A stretch of DNA of 64,000 nucleotides from Hymenobacter cellulosivorans (GCF_022919135.1 NZ_CP095049.1:4034501-4098500), one strand, 5' to 3'; positions 45,607-54,380 are shown, counted from the stretch's first letter. Notes: generated from the sequence alone by a model not told the origin. Numbers and translations are program-made.

Positions 45607-47406
45607 ATGATGCATTCTTATTTCCGCCGGCTGCTGGCCGTAGCTGCGGTACTGCTGCTGAGCCAGTTTGCGCCGGCTCGGGCAGCCTCCACGTTGCGCT
45701 ACACCCTATCGATGCCGGCCCCACAGACGCACTACTTCGAGGTCGATATGGCCCTGGGCGGCTTCAGCAAGGCGTACACGGACGTAAAGATGCCCGTCTG
45801 GGCACCAGGGTCTTATCTAGTACGGGAATTTGCCAAAAACGTGGAGGGCTTCGAAGCCAAAGCTGGCACCGAAACCCTCCGGACCGAGAAAGTCAGCAAG
45901 AACACCTGGCGGGTATATCACCCGAAAGCCAAGGATTTTACAGTGCATTACCGCGTGTATGCCTTCGAGCTGAGCGTGCGCACCAGCTTTATCGACGCGG
46001 CCCACGGCTACCTCAACGGCACCAGCGTATTTATGTACCCGGCAGAAGGGCTGCAGTTGCCCAGCACGCTCACGGTACAGCCGGCCCAGGGCTGGACTCA
46101 GGTGACAACCAGTCTGAAGCCCGCCGGCGGGGCCTTCACGTTTCGCTCGGCCAACTACGACGAGCTGGCCGACTCGCCCATTGAAATCGGGACCCACAAG
46201 GTGCTCAGCTTCGAGGCCAATGGTACGCCCCACACCATTGCCATGTTCGGCAACCCCCAGTATGACGAGGCCCGGCTGCTCAACGACATGAAGCGCACCT
46301 GCGAGGAGGCCCACCGGGTGGTAGGCCAGAACCCGCTGGACCGCTACGTGTTCATCATTCACAACATTGACCGGGGGACCGGCGGCCTGGAGCACCTGTT
46401 CTCGACCACCCTGTCGGTTTCGCGCAACGCGTATAGCTCGGAGGCAGGCTGGAAAGGCTTCCTGGGTTTGGTGGCCCACGAGTATTTCCACCTCTGGAAC
46501 GTGAAGCGCATCCGCCCCGTAGCCTTGGGTCCGTTCAACTACGACGCCGAAAACTACACCCGCATGCTGTGGGTGAGTGAAGGCGGCACCGAGTACTTCA
46601 GCAACCTGATTGTGCAGCGGGCCGGCTTTGTAACGCCCGAGGGCTACCTGGCTGACCTCAGCAACGGCATCGGCCGGGTCGAGAATACGCCCGGCAACAA
46701 GCAGCAGGCCGCCTCCGAGTCGAGCTTCGACGCCTGGATCAAGTACTACCGGCCCAATGAAAACTCGCAGAATACCGGCATCAGCTACTACGATAAGGGT
46801 GAGGTAATCGGGGCCGTGCTGGATTTGATGATTATCAACGAGACCAAGGGCCAGAAAAGCCTCGACGACGTGATGCGCTACCTCTACGACCAGTACTACA
46901 AGAAGCTGGGCCGGGGCTTTACCGACGACGAGTACCAGGATGCCGTGGCCAAAGTGGCCGGCCGCCGCTTCGACGACTTCTTCCGCAAAAACGTGTACGG
47001 CACCGAAACCCTGCCCTACAACACGGCTCTGGGCTACGCCGGGCTGACGCTAACCACCACGCCCGTATCATCGGATGCTGCTCTGGGCGCCAACGTCAGC
47101 ACCGCGGGCGGCAAGTACACCGTGACCAGCGTAGTGCGCAACGGCAGCGCCTGGCAAGGTGGCCTGAGCGTAGCCGATGAAATTCTGGCCATCAACGGCA
47201 CCCGCCTCACCGACGACCCCAACAAGCTGCTGACCGGTGCCCCGGCCGGCGCGACTATCATGCTGCTCGTTAACCGCGACGGACAAATCAAGGAGCTGAG
47301 CCTGCCGCTGGTAGCCAACGCCACCCAGCGCTACCGTATCGAGAAGCTGCCCAACCCCACAGCGGCTCAGCAAACGGTGTTCAGCAAGTGGCTACGCACT
47401 AAGTAG
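45607..47406 (+). CDS. M61 family peptidase with PDZ domain
   Basis: A 599-residue exported peptidase with a signal peptide (RLLAVAAVLLLSQFAPARA). The zinc-binding HEYFH motif lies in GLVAHEYFHLWNVKRIRP (about residue 290), with the third ligand Glu in VSEGGTEYFS. The C-terminal PDZ domain is visible (GGKYTVTSVVRNGSAWQGGL, ADEILAINGT). Such glycyl aminopeptidase-like enzymes cut exported peptides. The ATG at 45607 (or 45610) fits the signal. A strong bidirectional terminator separates it from the subtilase gene. Confidence 0.95.
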   Translation: MMHSYFRRLLAVAAVLLLSQFAPARAASTLRYTLSMPAPQTHYFEVDMALGGFSKAYTDVKMPVWAPGSYLVREFAKNVEGFEAKAGTETLRTEKVSKNTWRVYHPKAKDFTVHYRVYAFELSVRTSFIDAAHGYLNGTSVFMYPAEGLQLPSTLTVQPAQGWTQVTTSLKPAGGAFTFRSANYDELADSPIEIGTHKVLSFEANGTPHTIAMFGNPQYDEARLLNDMKRTCEEAHRVVGQNPLDRYVFIIHNIDRGTGGLEHLFSTTLSVSRNAYSSEAGWKGFLGLVAHEYFHLWNVKRIRPVALGPFNYDAENYTRMLWVSEGGTEYFSNLIVQRAGFVTPEGYLADLSNGIGRVENTPGNKQQAASESSFDAWIKYYRPNENSQNTGISYYDKGEVIGAVLDLMIINETKGQKSLDDVMRYLYDQYYKKLGRGFTDDEYQDAVAKVAGRRFDDFFRKNVYGTETLPYNTALGYAGLTLTTTPVSSDAALGANVSTAGGKYTVTSVVRNGSAWQGGLSVADEILAINGTRLTDDPNKLLTGAPAGATIMLLVNRDGQIKELSLPLVANATQRYRIEKLPNPTAAQQTVFSKWLRTK

Positions 47407-47427
47407 AAAAGTAAGCCTGCCCGAAAT

Positions 47428-47462
47428 AAAAAGGCCGCGGAGACTTTCTCCGCGGCCTTTTT
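47428..47462. terminator. Bidirectional terminator
   Basis: A 15-bp perfect stem (AAAAAGGCCGCGGAG and its complement) lies between the M61 gene (+) and the subtilase gene (-). Confidence 0.85.
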
Positions 47463-47480
47463 GTTGAAAATCAGAGCTGT

Positions 47481-49049
47481 TTACAGCGGCAATGCTCCTA
47501 CGGCGGCTCCTACATTCACGCGGCCCCAGCCGAAGCTGCTGCTGCGGGCCGCGCGGTTGCTGCTGTTGGCCACCAAACGGCTCATAATCTGGGCCCGGGT
47601 TTCGGAGGGGTAGCGCGACCACACCACGGCAGCCATACCGGCCATGCTGGCCGTAGCCACCGACGAGCCGCCCACGGTGCTGGGCGCGTCGCCGCTCATG
47701 GCCAGTGTCAGGGGGCGCCGGTCGTTGCTGGTGCGCTGCATTACCACAGTGAATTCTACGTCGGCACCGGTGTGGCACTCGTCGCAGCGGGTCGTCAGGT
47801 TGTCTTTCACGCCCGTTACGGCCACGGCTTCGGCCAGCGAGGCCGGGTAAATTACCCCGACTATGCCCGCGCTCCAGTCGAAGGAAGTGCCGGCGGCGCA
47901 GAAGATGAGCTTGCCCTTGCCGTAGGCGTAGCGAATGGCGTCGGCCATTTGCGAGGACGAAGTCAGGCGGCCCATGCTCATGCTGATGATGCGCACGTCG
48001 GCCCGGTTGCCGGCCAGAATGTAAGCGTCCGACACGCCCTTCACTTCCCGGCTGCCATCAATGAACACGTCCTCGGCGGCCCGGATGGTTATCAGGCTGG
48101 CGTTGTAAGCTACGCCCACCGAGGCCCCGTCGGCACCGCGGGGGGCCGCGGCGGCGCCGGCCATACTGGTGCCGTGGCCGCAGCCGTCGTTAGGCGTTTC
48201 AGCGTCGCCGTACGGGATGCCGAAGACGGAATTGCGGGGCAGTGTCACCAGCCGCTCAATGGTACGGCCGCTGCTCAAGCCCTGGTTGAAGGCCGAACCC
48301 AGGTTTTCCTGGGCGTCGGAGCTGCCTGAATCGATGATGACTATTTTCACGCCCTGGCCGGTGCTCTGGCTCCAGCTGGCCCGGATGCCGTGGTACTGGT
48401 CGGCCTGGTTCCAACTCGATTTGCTGCCGTTGCTGAGCGTGGTGTAGTCGGAGCCGGCCACCAGGCCGGCCGTGGCCGTGTTGTTGCCGCAGCCGCTGCT
48501 GCTAAGCGCGGCCGCACCTTTGTTGGCCGTGGTAGCGGGCCGGTTGGGTTCATAGCCCATGGGCTCGGCGTAGCGGACCAGCTTGGAGCTGCGCAGCCGC
48601 TGAATGGTGCTCAGCTCGCGCACGGTCACGTCGAGCACGGGCAGCACGTTTTCCTCGTAGGCAATCAGGTCGTTGAGCGTTAGATCGGGCCGGGTTTTGC
48701 GCTCCTCGGCCAGAATCAGCTCCAGCACCCGCTGGCGGGCGGCCTGCCAGGTGGGGTCAGTGGCGGCATCCTCCGGAATATCGGTGTTACAGTCCAGGGG
48801 CTGGTAGCCCACCGACAGCACGTAGTCGGAGCGGGTCAGGGCGCTCCACACGAAGTGGGGCGTGGTCCGGTTCCAGTCGAAGCGGCCGTCCTGGTTAAGC
48901 TTCTGGATGATTTGCTCGTCGAGCTGCTGGCTGCTGAGCGCCTCCTTAGGGTTTTCGGCCGGCTGGGGCAGCAGCTGGTCGTCGGCCGGCTGCTGACAGC
49001 CGGCCAGAAACAGCCCAAGCAGGGCCGCTTGAAGGGTAATGGTACGCAT
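47481..49049 (-). CDS. S8 family serine peptidase (subtilase), lipoprotein
   Basis: A 522-residue lipoprotein (lipobox LFLAGC, Cys about residue 18) with a long propeptide region and a subtilisin domain from about residue 220. The triad is Asp in VIIDSGSSD, His in DGCGHGTSMAG (about residue 292) and Ser in GGSSVATASMAGM (about residue 468). In the Ser motif the usual Pro of GTSxAxP is replaced by Ala, and extra Cys residues (CDECHTG) suggest a disulfide or metal site. A palindrome upstream (49122-49136) resembles that of the micropeptide gene at 52879. It is likely a surface-anchored protease. Confidence 0.92.
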   Translation of the reverse strand: MRTITLQAALLGLFLAGCQQPADDQLLPQPAENPKEALSSQQLDEQIIQKLNQDGRFDWNRTTPHFVWSALTRSDYVLSVGYQPLDCNTDIPEDAATDPTWQAARQRVLELILAEERKTRPDLTLNDLIAYEENVLPVLDVTVRELSTIQRLRSSKLVRYAEPMGYEPNRPATTANKGAAALSSSGCGNNTATAGLVAGSDYTTLSNGSKSSWNQADQYHGIRASWSQSTGQGVKIVIIDSGSSDAQENLGSAFNQGLSSGRTIERLVTLPRNSVFGIPYGDAETPNDGCGHGTSMAGAAAAPRGADGASVGVAYNASLITIRAAEDVFIDGSREVKGVSDAYILAGNRADVRIISMSMGRLTSSSQMADAIRYAYGKGKLIFCAAGTSFDWSAGIVGVIYPASLAEAVAVTGVKDNLTTRCDECHTGADVEFTVVMQRTSNDRRPLTLAMSGDAPSTVGGSSVATASMAGMAAVVWSRYPSETRAQIMSRLVANSSNRAARSSSFGWGRVNVGAAVGALPL

Positions 49050-49121
49050 AGAGTTGTGGGTGTTTGGGGTAGAAAGAACAGAGTACTAAGCGAATGGACG
49101 CAAAACATAGATGATATGCAA

Positions 49122-49136
49122 TATGCTGCTAGCATA
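49122..49136. promoter_or_regulatory. Palindromic operator candidate upstream of subtilase gene
   Basis: TATGCTGCTAGCATA is a perfect palindrome apart from its 3-nt centre and is followed by AC and T bases as AGCATAACTTTT. The same AGCATAACTTTT word follows the palindrome at 53083-53098 upstream of the micropeptide gene. A -7-like box (minus strand, about 49102-49109) lies 12 bp away, so the site could act as an activator or repressor site. Confidence 0.4.
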
Positions 49137-49181
49137 ACTTTTGGGCTTTCCGGCACGTAGCTGCTGCCCCAGCCCAAACAA

Positions 49182-49214
49182 AAAAGCCCCGCTGCAGAGA
49201 TGAGCGGGGCTTTT
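49182..49214. terminator. Terminator of kup
   Basis: AAAAGCCCCGCT pairs with AGCGGGGCTTTT; the A run on the left gives a T tract on the minus strand, after the kup stop codon. Confidence 0.75.
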
Positions 49215-49251
49215 GGTAGTCGGCCGATTTTCTCGGCCCCGGGAAAAATAC

Positions 49252-51195
49252 TTACATCACCCGTTTCAGGGCTACGTCGCGCACGGGCGTAATAACCAGC
49301 GGCACTTTTTCCACCTTCACCGAGGACGTGTCGAGGCCGAAGTACTTATCCTCCGAGGCAATAAACTGTTTGATATAGAAGTAGGCCTGCATAACCAGCT
49401 TCTCGACCACCGGGAAGTCATTTTCCACCGAGAGGAACTTCTCCAGCACCACGAAGCGGAAGTCGCCGGTGACGTGCTGCTTGCTTAGCGACTCGTAACG
49501 GGAGGTAATGTCTACTTCGCGGTTGCGCACCAGGTCTTCCACCACTTTGCGGAAATACAGGTTGATGCGCTGCTCAACGCGGAAACCCAGACGGAACGTG
49601 ATACGGAAGGCGTCGTCGGGGGCCAGCTCTACCACTTTGTACTCCATGGTATACGGCTCGTCGGTGGTATCGACGTGCACAAACCAATAGATGTCGGCCC
49701 GCTTGGGGCGCTTCTGGAAGATGGAGTAGATGATTTTGGATTCGATTTCGGAGGCCCGTTCAGCCGAGGTCATAAACACCAGGTGGGTGGCATATTTCGG
49801 CACCGACTCATCGTTGCTGAGCTCCTTTAGGGCGTCCATGTAGGGGTCAATCTTGACGAATTCCGTCAGGCGGCGCTTAATGTAGTAGGCCCGCAGCCAC
49901 ACGTACATCACCCCAATCAGGGTCGAGCCGATGGCCAAAGAAACCCAGCCTCCGTGGGGAAACTTAATTAAGTTGGCCACCAGAAAAGAGCCCTCGATAC
50001 CACCGTAGATTAATGCAAAGACCACCACGACGATGAGTGGTACTCGCTTGGAGCGCAGCCACACGGTCAGCAGCAGCGTAGTCATGAGCATGGTCAGGGT
50101 GATGGCCAGGCCGTAGGCGGCTTCCATGTTCGACGACTCGCGGAAGTACAGTACCACCCCGATACAGCCCAGCAGCAGCAGGCGGTTCATGCTGGGCACG
50201 TAGAGCTGGCCCTTCACGTCGGTGGGGTAGTTGAGCTTTACTTTGGGCCACATATTGAGGCGGATGGCTTCGGCTACCAGCGTAAACGAGCCTGTTATCA
50301 GGGCCTGGGAAGCAATAATGGCAGCAATAGTGGCAATGCCGATACCGATGAGCAGAAACCAGTCGGGCATGAGCTCATAGAACGGGTTGCGGCCGGCCAG
50401 CTGCTGGCCCTGGTTGCTGAGCAGCCAGGCACCCTGGCCGAAGTAGTTGAGCACCAGGCAAGTCTTGACAAATACCCAGCTGATGCGGATGTTGCCCTTG
50501 CCGCAGTGGCCCAGGTCCGAATACAAAGCCTCGGCCCCGGTGGTGCACAGAAATACAGCGCCCAGCAGCCAGAAGCCGCCGGGGTAATGCACCAGCAGCT
50601 CGTAGGCGTAGTAGGGGTTGACGGCCTTCAGGATGGTCGGGTTTTGGGCAATCCAGCTTACGCCCAATACGCCCAGCATGCTGAACCACAGAAACATAAT
50701 GGGTCCAAATGCCTTGCCGACAATCTGGGTGCCAAAGCTCTGCAGGAAAAACAGGGCGGCAATGATGGCAATGACGATGTAGACAATGACGTCCTGGCTC
50801 AGGTGCGGATAGACCTGCTTGAGCCCTTCAATAGCCGACGAAACCGAAATGGGTGGCGTAATAACGCCGTCGGCCAGCAGGGCAGCTCCCCCGATAATGG
50901 CTGGCACGGTCAGCCAAGCTGCCCGACGGCGCACCAGGGCGTAGAGCGAGAAAATACCGCCTTCGCCGTTGTTGTCCGCATTGAGCGTGAGCAACACGTA
51001 TTTGATGGTGGTTTGCAGCGTCAGGGTCCAGAGCACGCAGGAAATACCACCCAGTACCAGCCGCGGGTCAATCAGCTCGGGCACTATGGCCTTCATTACG
51101 TACAGCGGCGAGGTGCCAATATCACCGTAGATAATTCCGAGGGCAATCAGTAAGCCAGCAGTGGAAATGGCAGTGTGCCGATGTTTGGCGTCCAT
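49252..51195 (-). CDS. kup: KUP family low-affinity potassium transporter
   Basis: A 647-residue inner-membrane K+/H+ symporter. The start LLIALGIIYGDIGTSPLYVM and the ADNNGEGGIFSLYAL segment are hallmarks of the Kup family; about 12 hydrophobic helices follow, and then a cytoplasmic tail of about 170 residues. The length is normal (about 620-650). The ATG at 51195 is the family start; 33 in-frame codons upstream are not conserved. A perfect -7 box (TACCTTTG on the minus strand, 51241-51248) is 45 bp upstream. The gene ends against a terminator, so it is a single unit. Confidence 0.96.
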   Translation of the reverse strand: MDAKHRHTAISTAGLLIALGIIYGDIGTSPLYVMKAIVPELIDPRLVLGGISCVLWTLTLQTTIKYVLLTLNADNNGEGGIFSLYALVRRRAAWLTVPAIIGGAALLADGVITPPISVSSAIEGLKQVYPHLSQDVIVYIVIAIIAALFFLQSFGTQIVGKAFGPIMFLWFSMLGVLGVSWIAQNPTILKAVNPYYAYELLVHYPGGFWLLGAVFLCTTGAEALYSDLGHCGKGNIRISWVFVKTCLVLNYFGQGAWLLSNQGQQLAGRNPFYELMPDWFLLIGIGIATIAAIIASQALITGSFTLVAEAIRLNMWPKVKLNYPTDVKGQLYVPSMNRLLLLGCIGVVLYFRESSNMEAAYGLAITLTMLMTTLLLTVWLRSKRVPLIVVVVFALIYGGIEGSFLVANLIKFPHGGWVSLAIGSTLIGVMYVWLRAYYIKRRLTEFVKIDPYMDALKELSNDESVPKYATHLVFMTSAERASEIESKIIYSIFQKRPKRADIYWFVHVDTTDEPYTMEYKVVELAPDDAFRITFRLGFRVEQRINLYFRKVVEDLVRNREVDITSRYESLSKQHVTGDFRFVVLEKFLSVENDFPVVEKLVMQAYFYIKQFIASEDKYFGLDTSSVKVEKVPLVITPVRDVALKRVM

Positions 51196-51240
51196 GGTAG
51201 GGGGTAAAGGAGAAGCTTGCCTTGAAAAAATAAAAGCGGG

Positions 51241-51248
51241 CAAAGGTA
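51241..51248 (-). promoter_or_regulatory. kup: Candidate -7 promoter element of kup
   Basis: The minus strand reads TACCTTTG, an exact TAnnTTTG match, 45 bp before the start codon. No TTTG is found 19 bp further upstream. Confidence 0.4.
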
Positions 51249-51309
51249 GGGCAAACCGGCTAAACGAAGGATGAAGATACTGTGGACCTGGCACGGGGCG
51301 GACCGCTGG

Positions 51310-51888
51310 CTAGAAAGGAATAGGAGAATCGGTAAGATCGGTGCTGGCCTGAGCCGCATCCAGCTCGGCTTGTAGTAGGGCTGCCGCGGCGGCAGCGGCT
51401 TCGTCGTGGCGCTGGCGGATGCGGCGGTTGGCTTCAGCAGCCAGTTTCAGCCAAGGCTCCGAGTCACCGGAAAAAGAGAAATACGCTGCTTCACGGCCCA
51501 GCCGGTACAGGCGCAGGCGGTTGGCGCCCCGGTTGCCGTAGGCCAGAATCAGGGCGCCCAGGGCCATGCCAAACATGGCGGGCATGGTACGTAGCCAGTT
51601 TTGCAAAAAAGCCAGCGTAAAGCCGGCCAGTACCAGGCCCCCGAGCATAAACCACAGCAGCCAGCGCACAGGGTGTACTTCCACGCCTTCCAGCTCGAGC
51701 AGGGAGTAGCGCTGCCCGTTAATGGTCAGGCTGTCGGCGTTTAGCTCCAGGCGGCCGTTTTCACTGCGCAGCGTGGGCTGAGGCGGGCTGCTGGGCTCCA
51801 CCAGCGGGGTAGGAGGTGGCAAGGGCGGGAATGACGACGGAGCCGGCGTGGGCCCCGCGGGCAACTCAGGCGTTTGGGGAGCAGACAT
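51310..51888 (-). CDS. Membrane protein with Pro-rich N-terminus, DUF6232-like
   Basis: A 192-residue protein. The first 55 residues are Pro/Ser/Thr-rich (FPPLPPPTPLVEPSSPPQP), an exposed linker. Then a PH-like beta segment (RLELNADSLTINGQRYSLLE) and two transmembrane helices (WLLWFMLGGLVLAGFTLAFL, AMFGMALGALILAYGN), ending in a charged helical tail (RRIRQRHDEAAAAAAALLQA). The order of segments resembles DUF6232 proteins, by eye only. It starts at ATG 51888; the function is unknown, possibly a small membrane regulator. Confidence 0.65.
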   Translation of the reverse strand: MSAPQTPELPAGPTPAPSSFPPLPPPTPLVEPSSPPQPTLRSENGRLELNADSLTINGQRYSLLELEGVEVHPVRWLLWFMLGGLVLAGFTLAFLQNWLRTMPAMFGMALGALILAYGNRGANRLRLYRLGREAAYFSFSGDSEPWLKLAAEANRRIRQRHDEAAAAAAALLQAELDAAQASTDLTDSPIPF

Positions 51889-51987
51889 GGTTGCCGGGGC
51901 AACGGGTTGCTTTACTTCGGCCGTGCTGGTGCGCACCCAGCGCGGTGGCTGGGTGGCACTAGCGTTATGAGAGGCCGAAGCAGGGCT

Positions 51988-52617
51988 TCAGTTGTTTACT
52001 TTCAACAGCTCTACGTCGAAAATCAGGGCCGAGTCGGGCCCGATGTCGCGGCCGGCACCACGCTTACCGTAGGCCATGTCGGAGGGGATGTAGAGGCGCC
52101 ACTTCGAGCCTTCGGGCATCAGTTGCAGGGCCTCTGTCCAACCGGCAATAACCTGGTTGACGCCGAACGTAGCAGGCTGGCCGCGCTGGTAGCTGCTGTC
52201 GAAGACGGTGCCGTTAATGAGCGTGCCGTGGTAGTGGGTAGTTACCGAGCTGCGGGGGCCGGGCTTCTGGCCGTTGCCTTCGGTCAGCACTTCGTACTGC
52301 AAGCCGCTGGGCAGGGTCGTTACGCCGGGCTTGTTCTTGTTTTCGGCCAGGAAGTCTTCGCCGGCCTGTTTGTTGTTGCTCATATCTTGAGAATCTTGGG
52401 TGTCTTCTTCTTCAGGGCCGCCCATCTGGGCTTGCAGCTGCTCCATAGCGCTGCGCATCTGCTCCTGGCTCAGGCGGCTGGGTTCGCCGGCTAGGCCTTC
52501 CTTGAGGCTGGCGGCCAGCACGTCGATGTCGAGCTGCAAGCCCTGCTGGGCAAAGTTGCGGGCCAAATCGCGCCCAATAATGTAGCTGATTTGCTCCTGG
52601 AGGCTGTTTAAGTTCAT
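51988..52617 (-). CDS. FKBP-type peptidyl-prolyl isomerase
   Basis: A 209-residue protein with an N-terminal helical dimerisation region (LNSLQEQISYIIGRDLARNF, about residues 3-90) and a C-terminal FKBP domain. The active-site motifs HYHGTLINGTVFDSSYQRG and YIPSDMAYGKRGAG are intact. The two-domain order matches FkpA/Mip-like isomerases that fold exported proteins, although the N-terminus lacks a clear signal peptide here, so it may be cytoplasmic or released by another route. The ATG at 52617 is the likely start. Confidence 0.92.
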   Translation of the reverse strand: MNLNSLQEQISYIIGRDLARNFAQQGLQLDIDVLAASLKEGLAGEPSRLSQEQMRSAMEQLQAQMGGPEEEDTQDSQDMSNNKQAGEDFLAENKNKPGVTTLPSGLQYEVLTEGNGQKPGPRSSVTTHYHGTLINGTVFDSSYQRGQPATFGVNQVIAGWTEALQLMPEGSKWRLYIPSDMAYGKRGAGRDIGPDSALIFDVELLKVNN

Positions 52618-52826
52618 AAACCGGTGAGGTTGTACGCATATTCCGGGCCGGCGCAGCACAGTGGGCTCAGCGCGGAAAAAGTCGGTGGGTGAAACAATGC
52701 CAGCCGCCCCGCACGGGCCGCTGAACTGTGAAGTACCGAAAACCGGCGTGAATGGATGTGGTTTTTTTATTTCTTGTTTTCTAACCCCCTGATTTTGACA
52801 GGCGGATTATTTCCGGTGTAAAAACA

Positions 52827-52854
52827 GAAAAGCCCCGCCGGGGCGGAGCTTTTC
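52827..52854 (-). terminator. Terminator of the micropeptide gene
   Basis: GAAAAGCCCCGCC pairs with most of GGGGCGGAGCTTTTC; on the minus strand it ends in TTTTC, placed 25 bp after the stop codon of the gene at 52879. The rest of the roughly 260-bp gap to the FKBP gene shows no gene. Confidence 0.6.
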
Positions 52855-52878
52855 ATCACAATTGGCCAGCCGAGGAGC

Positions 52879-53013
52879 TTAGCAGTAGTAGCACTGGTCT
52901 TCGCCCCGCAGGTCAAAATGCAGGTTGAGGTCTTTGAGTTGAGCCGTCAGGTAGCTCAAGGATCCAAGGCCGCCCAGCAGCAGCAGCGACGATAAGGCAG
53001 TGGTCTTTTTCAT
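52879..53013 (-). CDS. 44-residue single-pass membrane micropeptide, copy 1
   Basis: A 44-residue peptide: basic start KK, one membrane segment (ALSSLLLLGGLGSLSYL), then a polar tail LKDLNLHFDLRGED ending in a Cys-Tyr-Tyr-Cys type terminus. A paralog of 45 residues lies 298 bp upstream on the same strand (53311-53448); the shared core is LLLLGG-x-GSL, then LNL-x-FDL-x-x-ED, and a final YC. The gene has a good -7 box (TATCTTTG, 53054-53061) and a palindrome where the -33 box should be. The function is unknown; the neighbouring rhomboid protease may act on it. Confidence 0.65.
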   Translation of the reverse strand: MKKTTALSSLLLLGGLGSLSYLTAQLKDLNLHFDLRGEDQCYYC

Positions 53014-53053
53014 GAGTATGCAGGTATGTGGAAGCAATTCAGCTTGTTGGGTG

Positions 53054-53098
53054 CAAAGATAGTACGTAAAGGTTAGGTAATTGTTATGCAAGCATAAC
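53054..53098 (-). promoter_or_regulatory. Promoter and palindromic operator of micropeptide copy 1
   Basis: On the minus strand, a perfect 7-bp palindrome (GTTATGCTTGCATAAC, 53083-53098) is followed 21 bp later by TATCTTTG (53054-53061), an exact -7 box, and 40 bp later by the start codon. The palindrome replaces the -33 element, which suggests activator-dependent transcription. A related palindrome lies upstream of the subtilase gene at 49122. Confidence 0.5.
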
Positions 53099-53219
53099 TT
53101 TTTTATCCCCGGCACTACCCGGTTTCGTATGCTCCGCTTGGCTCCCGGGGCGGCCCAGCCAACAAGGGCAACCAGCCCACACCAGTGCTGGTGAGCAGCT
53201 GGGCAAGGGGCTAAAAAAA

Positions 53220-53248
53220 GCCCAGCCCCGTCGGAGACGGGGCTGGGC
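53220..53248 (-). terminator. Terminator of micropeptide copy 2
   Basis: GCCCAGCCCCGTC pairs perfectly with GACGGGGCTGGGC around a GGA loop; the adjacent seven-A run gives a T tract on the minus strand. Confidence 0.8.
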
Positions 53249-53310
53249 GGCTGACGGAAATGAGCAAATTATTGACGCCTTTGTCATAACAACTGACCAC
53301 TAACCAACGA

Positions 53311-53448
53311 CTAGCAGTAGGTGTCCGCGTCTTCGTCGTGGAGGTCGAACCGCAGATTGAGTTGGCGGAGCCGTGCCCAGAGCAAGCCTAGTGAGCCTAC
53401 ACCGCCGAGCAAAAGCAGCGTGGAAATAGTGACGGATGGTTTTCGCAT
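53311..53448 (-). CDS. 45-residue single-pass membrane micropeptide, copy 2
   Basis: A 45-residue peptide on the minus strand: start MRKPSVTIST, membrane segment LLLLGGVGSLGLLWA, then RLRQLNLRFDLHDEDADTYC. It is clearly related to the peptide at 52879-53013 across its whole length and, like it, ends in YC. Its own terminator is at 53220-53248. The start of the rhomboid protease gene's stop lies 105 bp upstream. The conserved GGxGSL motif is of the kind that packs helices or is cut by rhomboid proteases. No family is known to me. Confidence 0.65.
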   Translation of the reverse strand: MRKPSVTISTLLLLGGVGSLGLLWARLRQLNLRFDLHDEDADTYC

Positions 53449-53552
53449 GACATAAGCAGGTAAAAGTGAATGTCAGGGAATTTTCGGCCAATATAGCCTT
53501 TTGCTGTTATAGCGAAGTAGTAAGGGCAGCGCAATCAAAAAAGAAAAGCGGC

Positions 53553-54380
53553 TTATTTGGAAAGCTTTTCCAGTTCTTTTTTCTCCCGGACACTCAGGCT
53601 GTTCAGGCCCTGGCGGCTAATTTTGTCGAGCAGCTGGTCTAGTTCGGCTTCCTGCTGACGCTTGCGGGCCTGGTACCGGTCGTCGAGGGTTTGGTACTCG
53701 GGAGCAGCCCCGAAAATATTGCCTACCAGCAATGCCTGGGGCTTTTTCAGCAACAAGTATACAAAGGCTACCGTGGGCAGTAGAAGGGCCGCAATAGGTC
53801 CGTAGTTGAGGCGGAGCAGCTCCGGAAACATAGCCACGGCGGCTAGCAGGCCCACAATACCGCCGCCAAGGTGGGCGTCGTGGCCGATATTGTCGCGGCG
53901 GGTAGTGATGCCGGTGGCCGAGTAAAGCACGTACAGCAGCCCGTAGAGCCAGCCCGGCAGATACACGCCCAGCAGTCCCACGCGGATGCCGGGATAGAGG
54001 GCAATAGTAGCGAATACCAGGCCCGTAATAGCTCCGGAAGCCCCCACGGCCGAGTATTCGGAATCGTGACGGTGCAGAAAGAGCGAGAACAGGTTGCCGC
54101 CCACCAGGCTGCCGAAGTAGATAAGCAGGTAGTTGCCGACGCCCACGCTGTCTTCGATACCGCTGCTAAAGCAGTAGAAGGTGCAGGCATTAATCAGCAG
54201 ATGCCACCAGCCCGCGTGCAGAAAGCCCGAGGAAATCAGCCGGTGGTATTGCTTGCCGTAGCGAATGTCGTTGACCCGGAACAGGTACCGGTCGTAATAC
54301 TGCGGGTTTTTGAAGCCGTGGTAGGAAGCCAGAAAGGTAACCGCCAGGATAGCGAGGCCAGCAATGCCTAAATCATCCAT
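53553..54380 (-). CDS. Rhomboid family intramembrane serine protease
   Basis: A 275-residue inner-membrane protease with six or more helices. The catalytic Ser is in the GASGAITGL motif (about residue 116), the His in NIGHDAHLGGG (about residue 170), and the HLLINACTFYCF helix matches the rhomboid HxxxN loop. A charged C-terminal tail of about 50 residues (RYQARKRQQEAELDQLLDK) is cytoplasmic. The ATG at 54380 (MDDLGIAGLAILAV) gives the normal first helix. Its nearest downstream neighbours are two single-pass membrane peptides, which could be its substrates; that is inference from position and helix composition. Confidence 0.92.
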   Translation of the reverse strand: MDDLGIAGLAILAVTFLASYHGFKNPQYYDRYLFRVNDIRYGKQYHRLISSGFLHAGWWHLLINACTFYCFSSGIEDSVGVGNYLLIYFGSLVGGNLFSLFLHRHDSEYSAVGASGAITGLVFATIALYPGIRVGLLGVYLPGWLYGLLYVLYSATGITTRRDNIGHDAHLGGGIVGLLAAVAMFPELLRLNYGPIAALLLPTVAFVYLLLKKPQALLVGNIFGAAPEYQTLDDRYQARKRQQEAELDQLLDKISRQGLNSLSVREKKELEKLSK

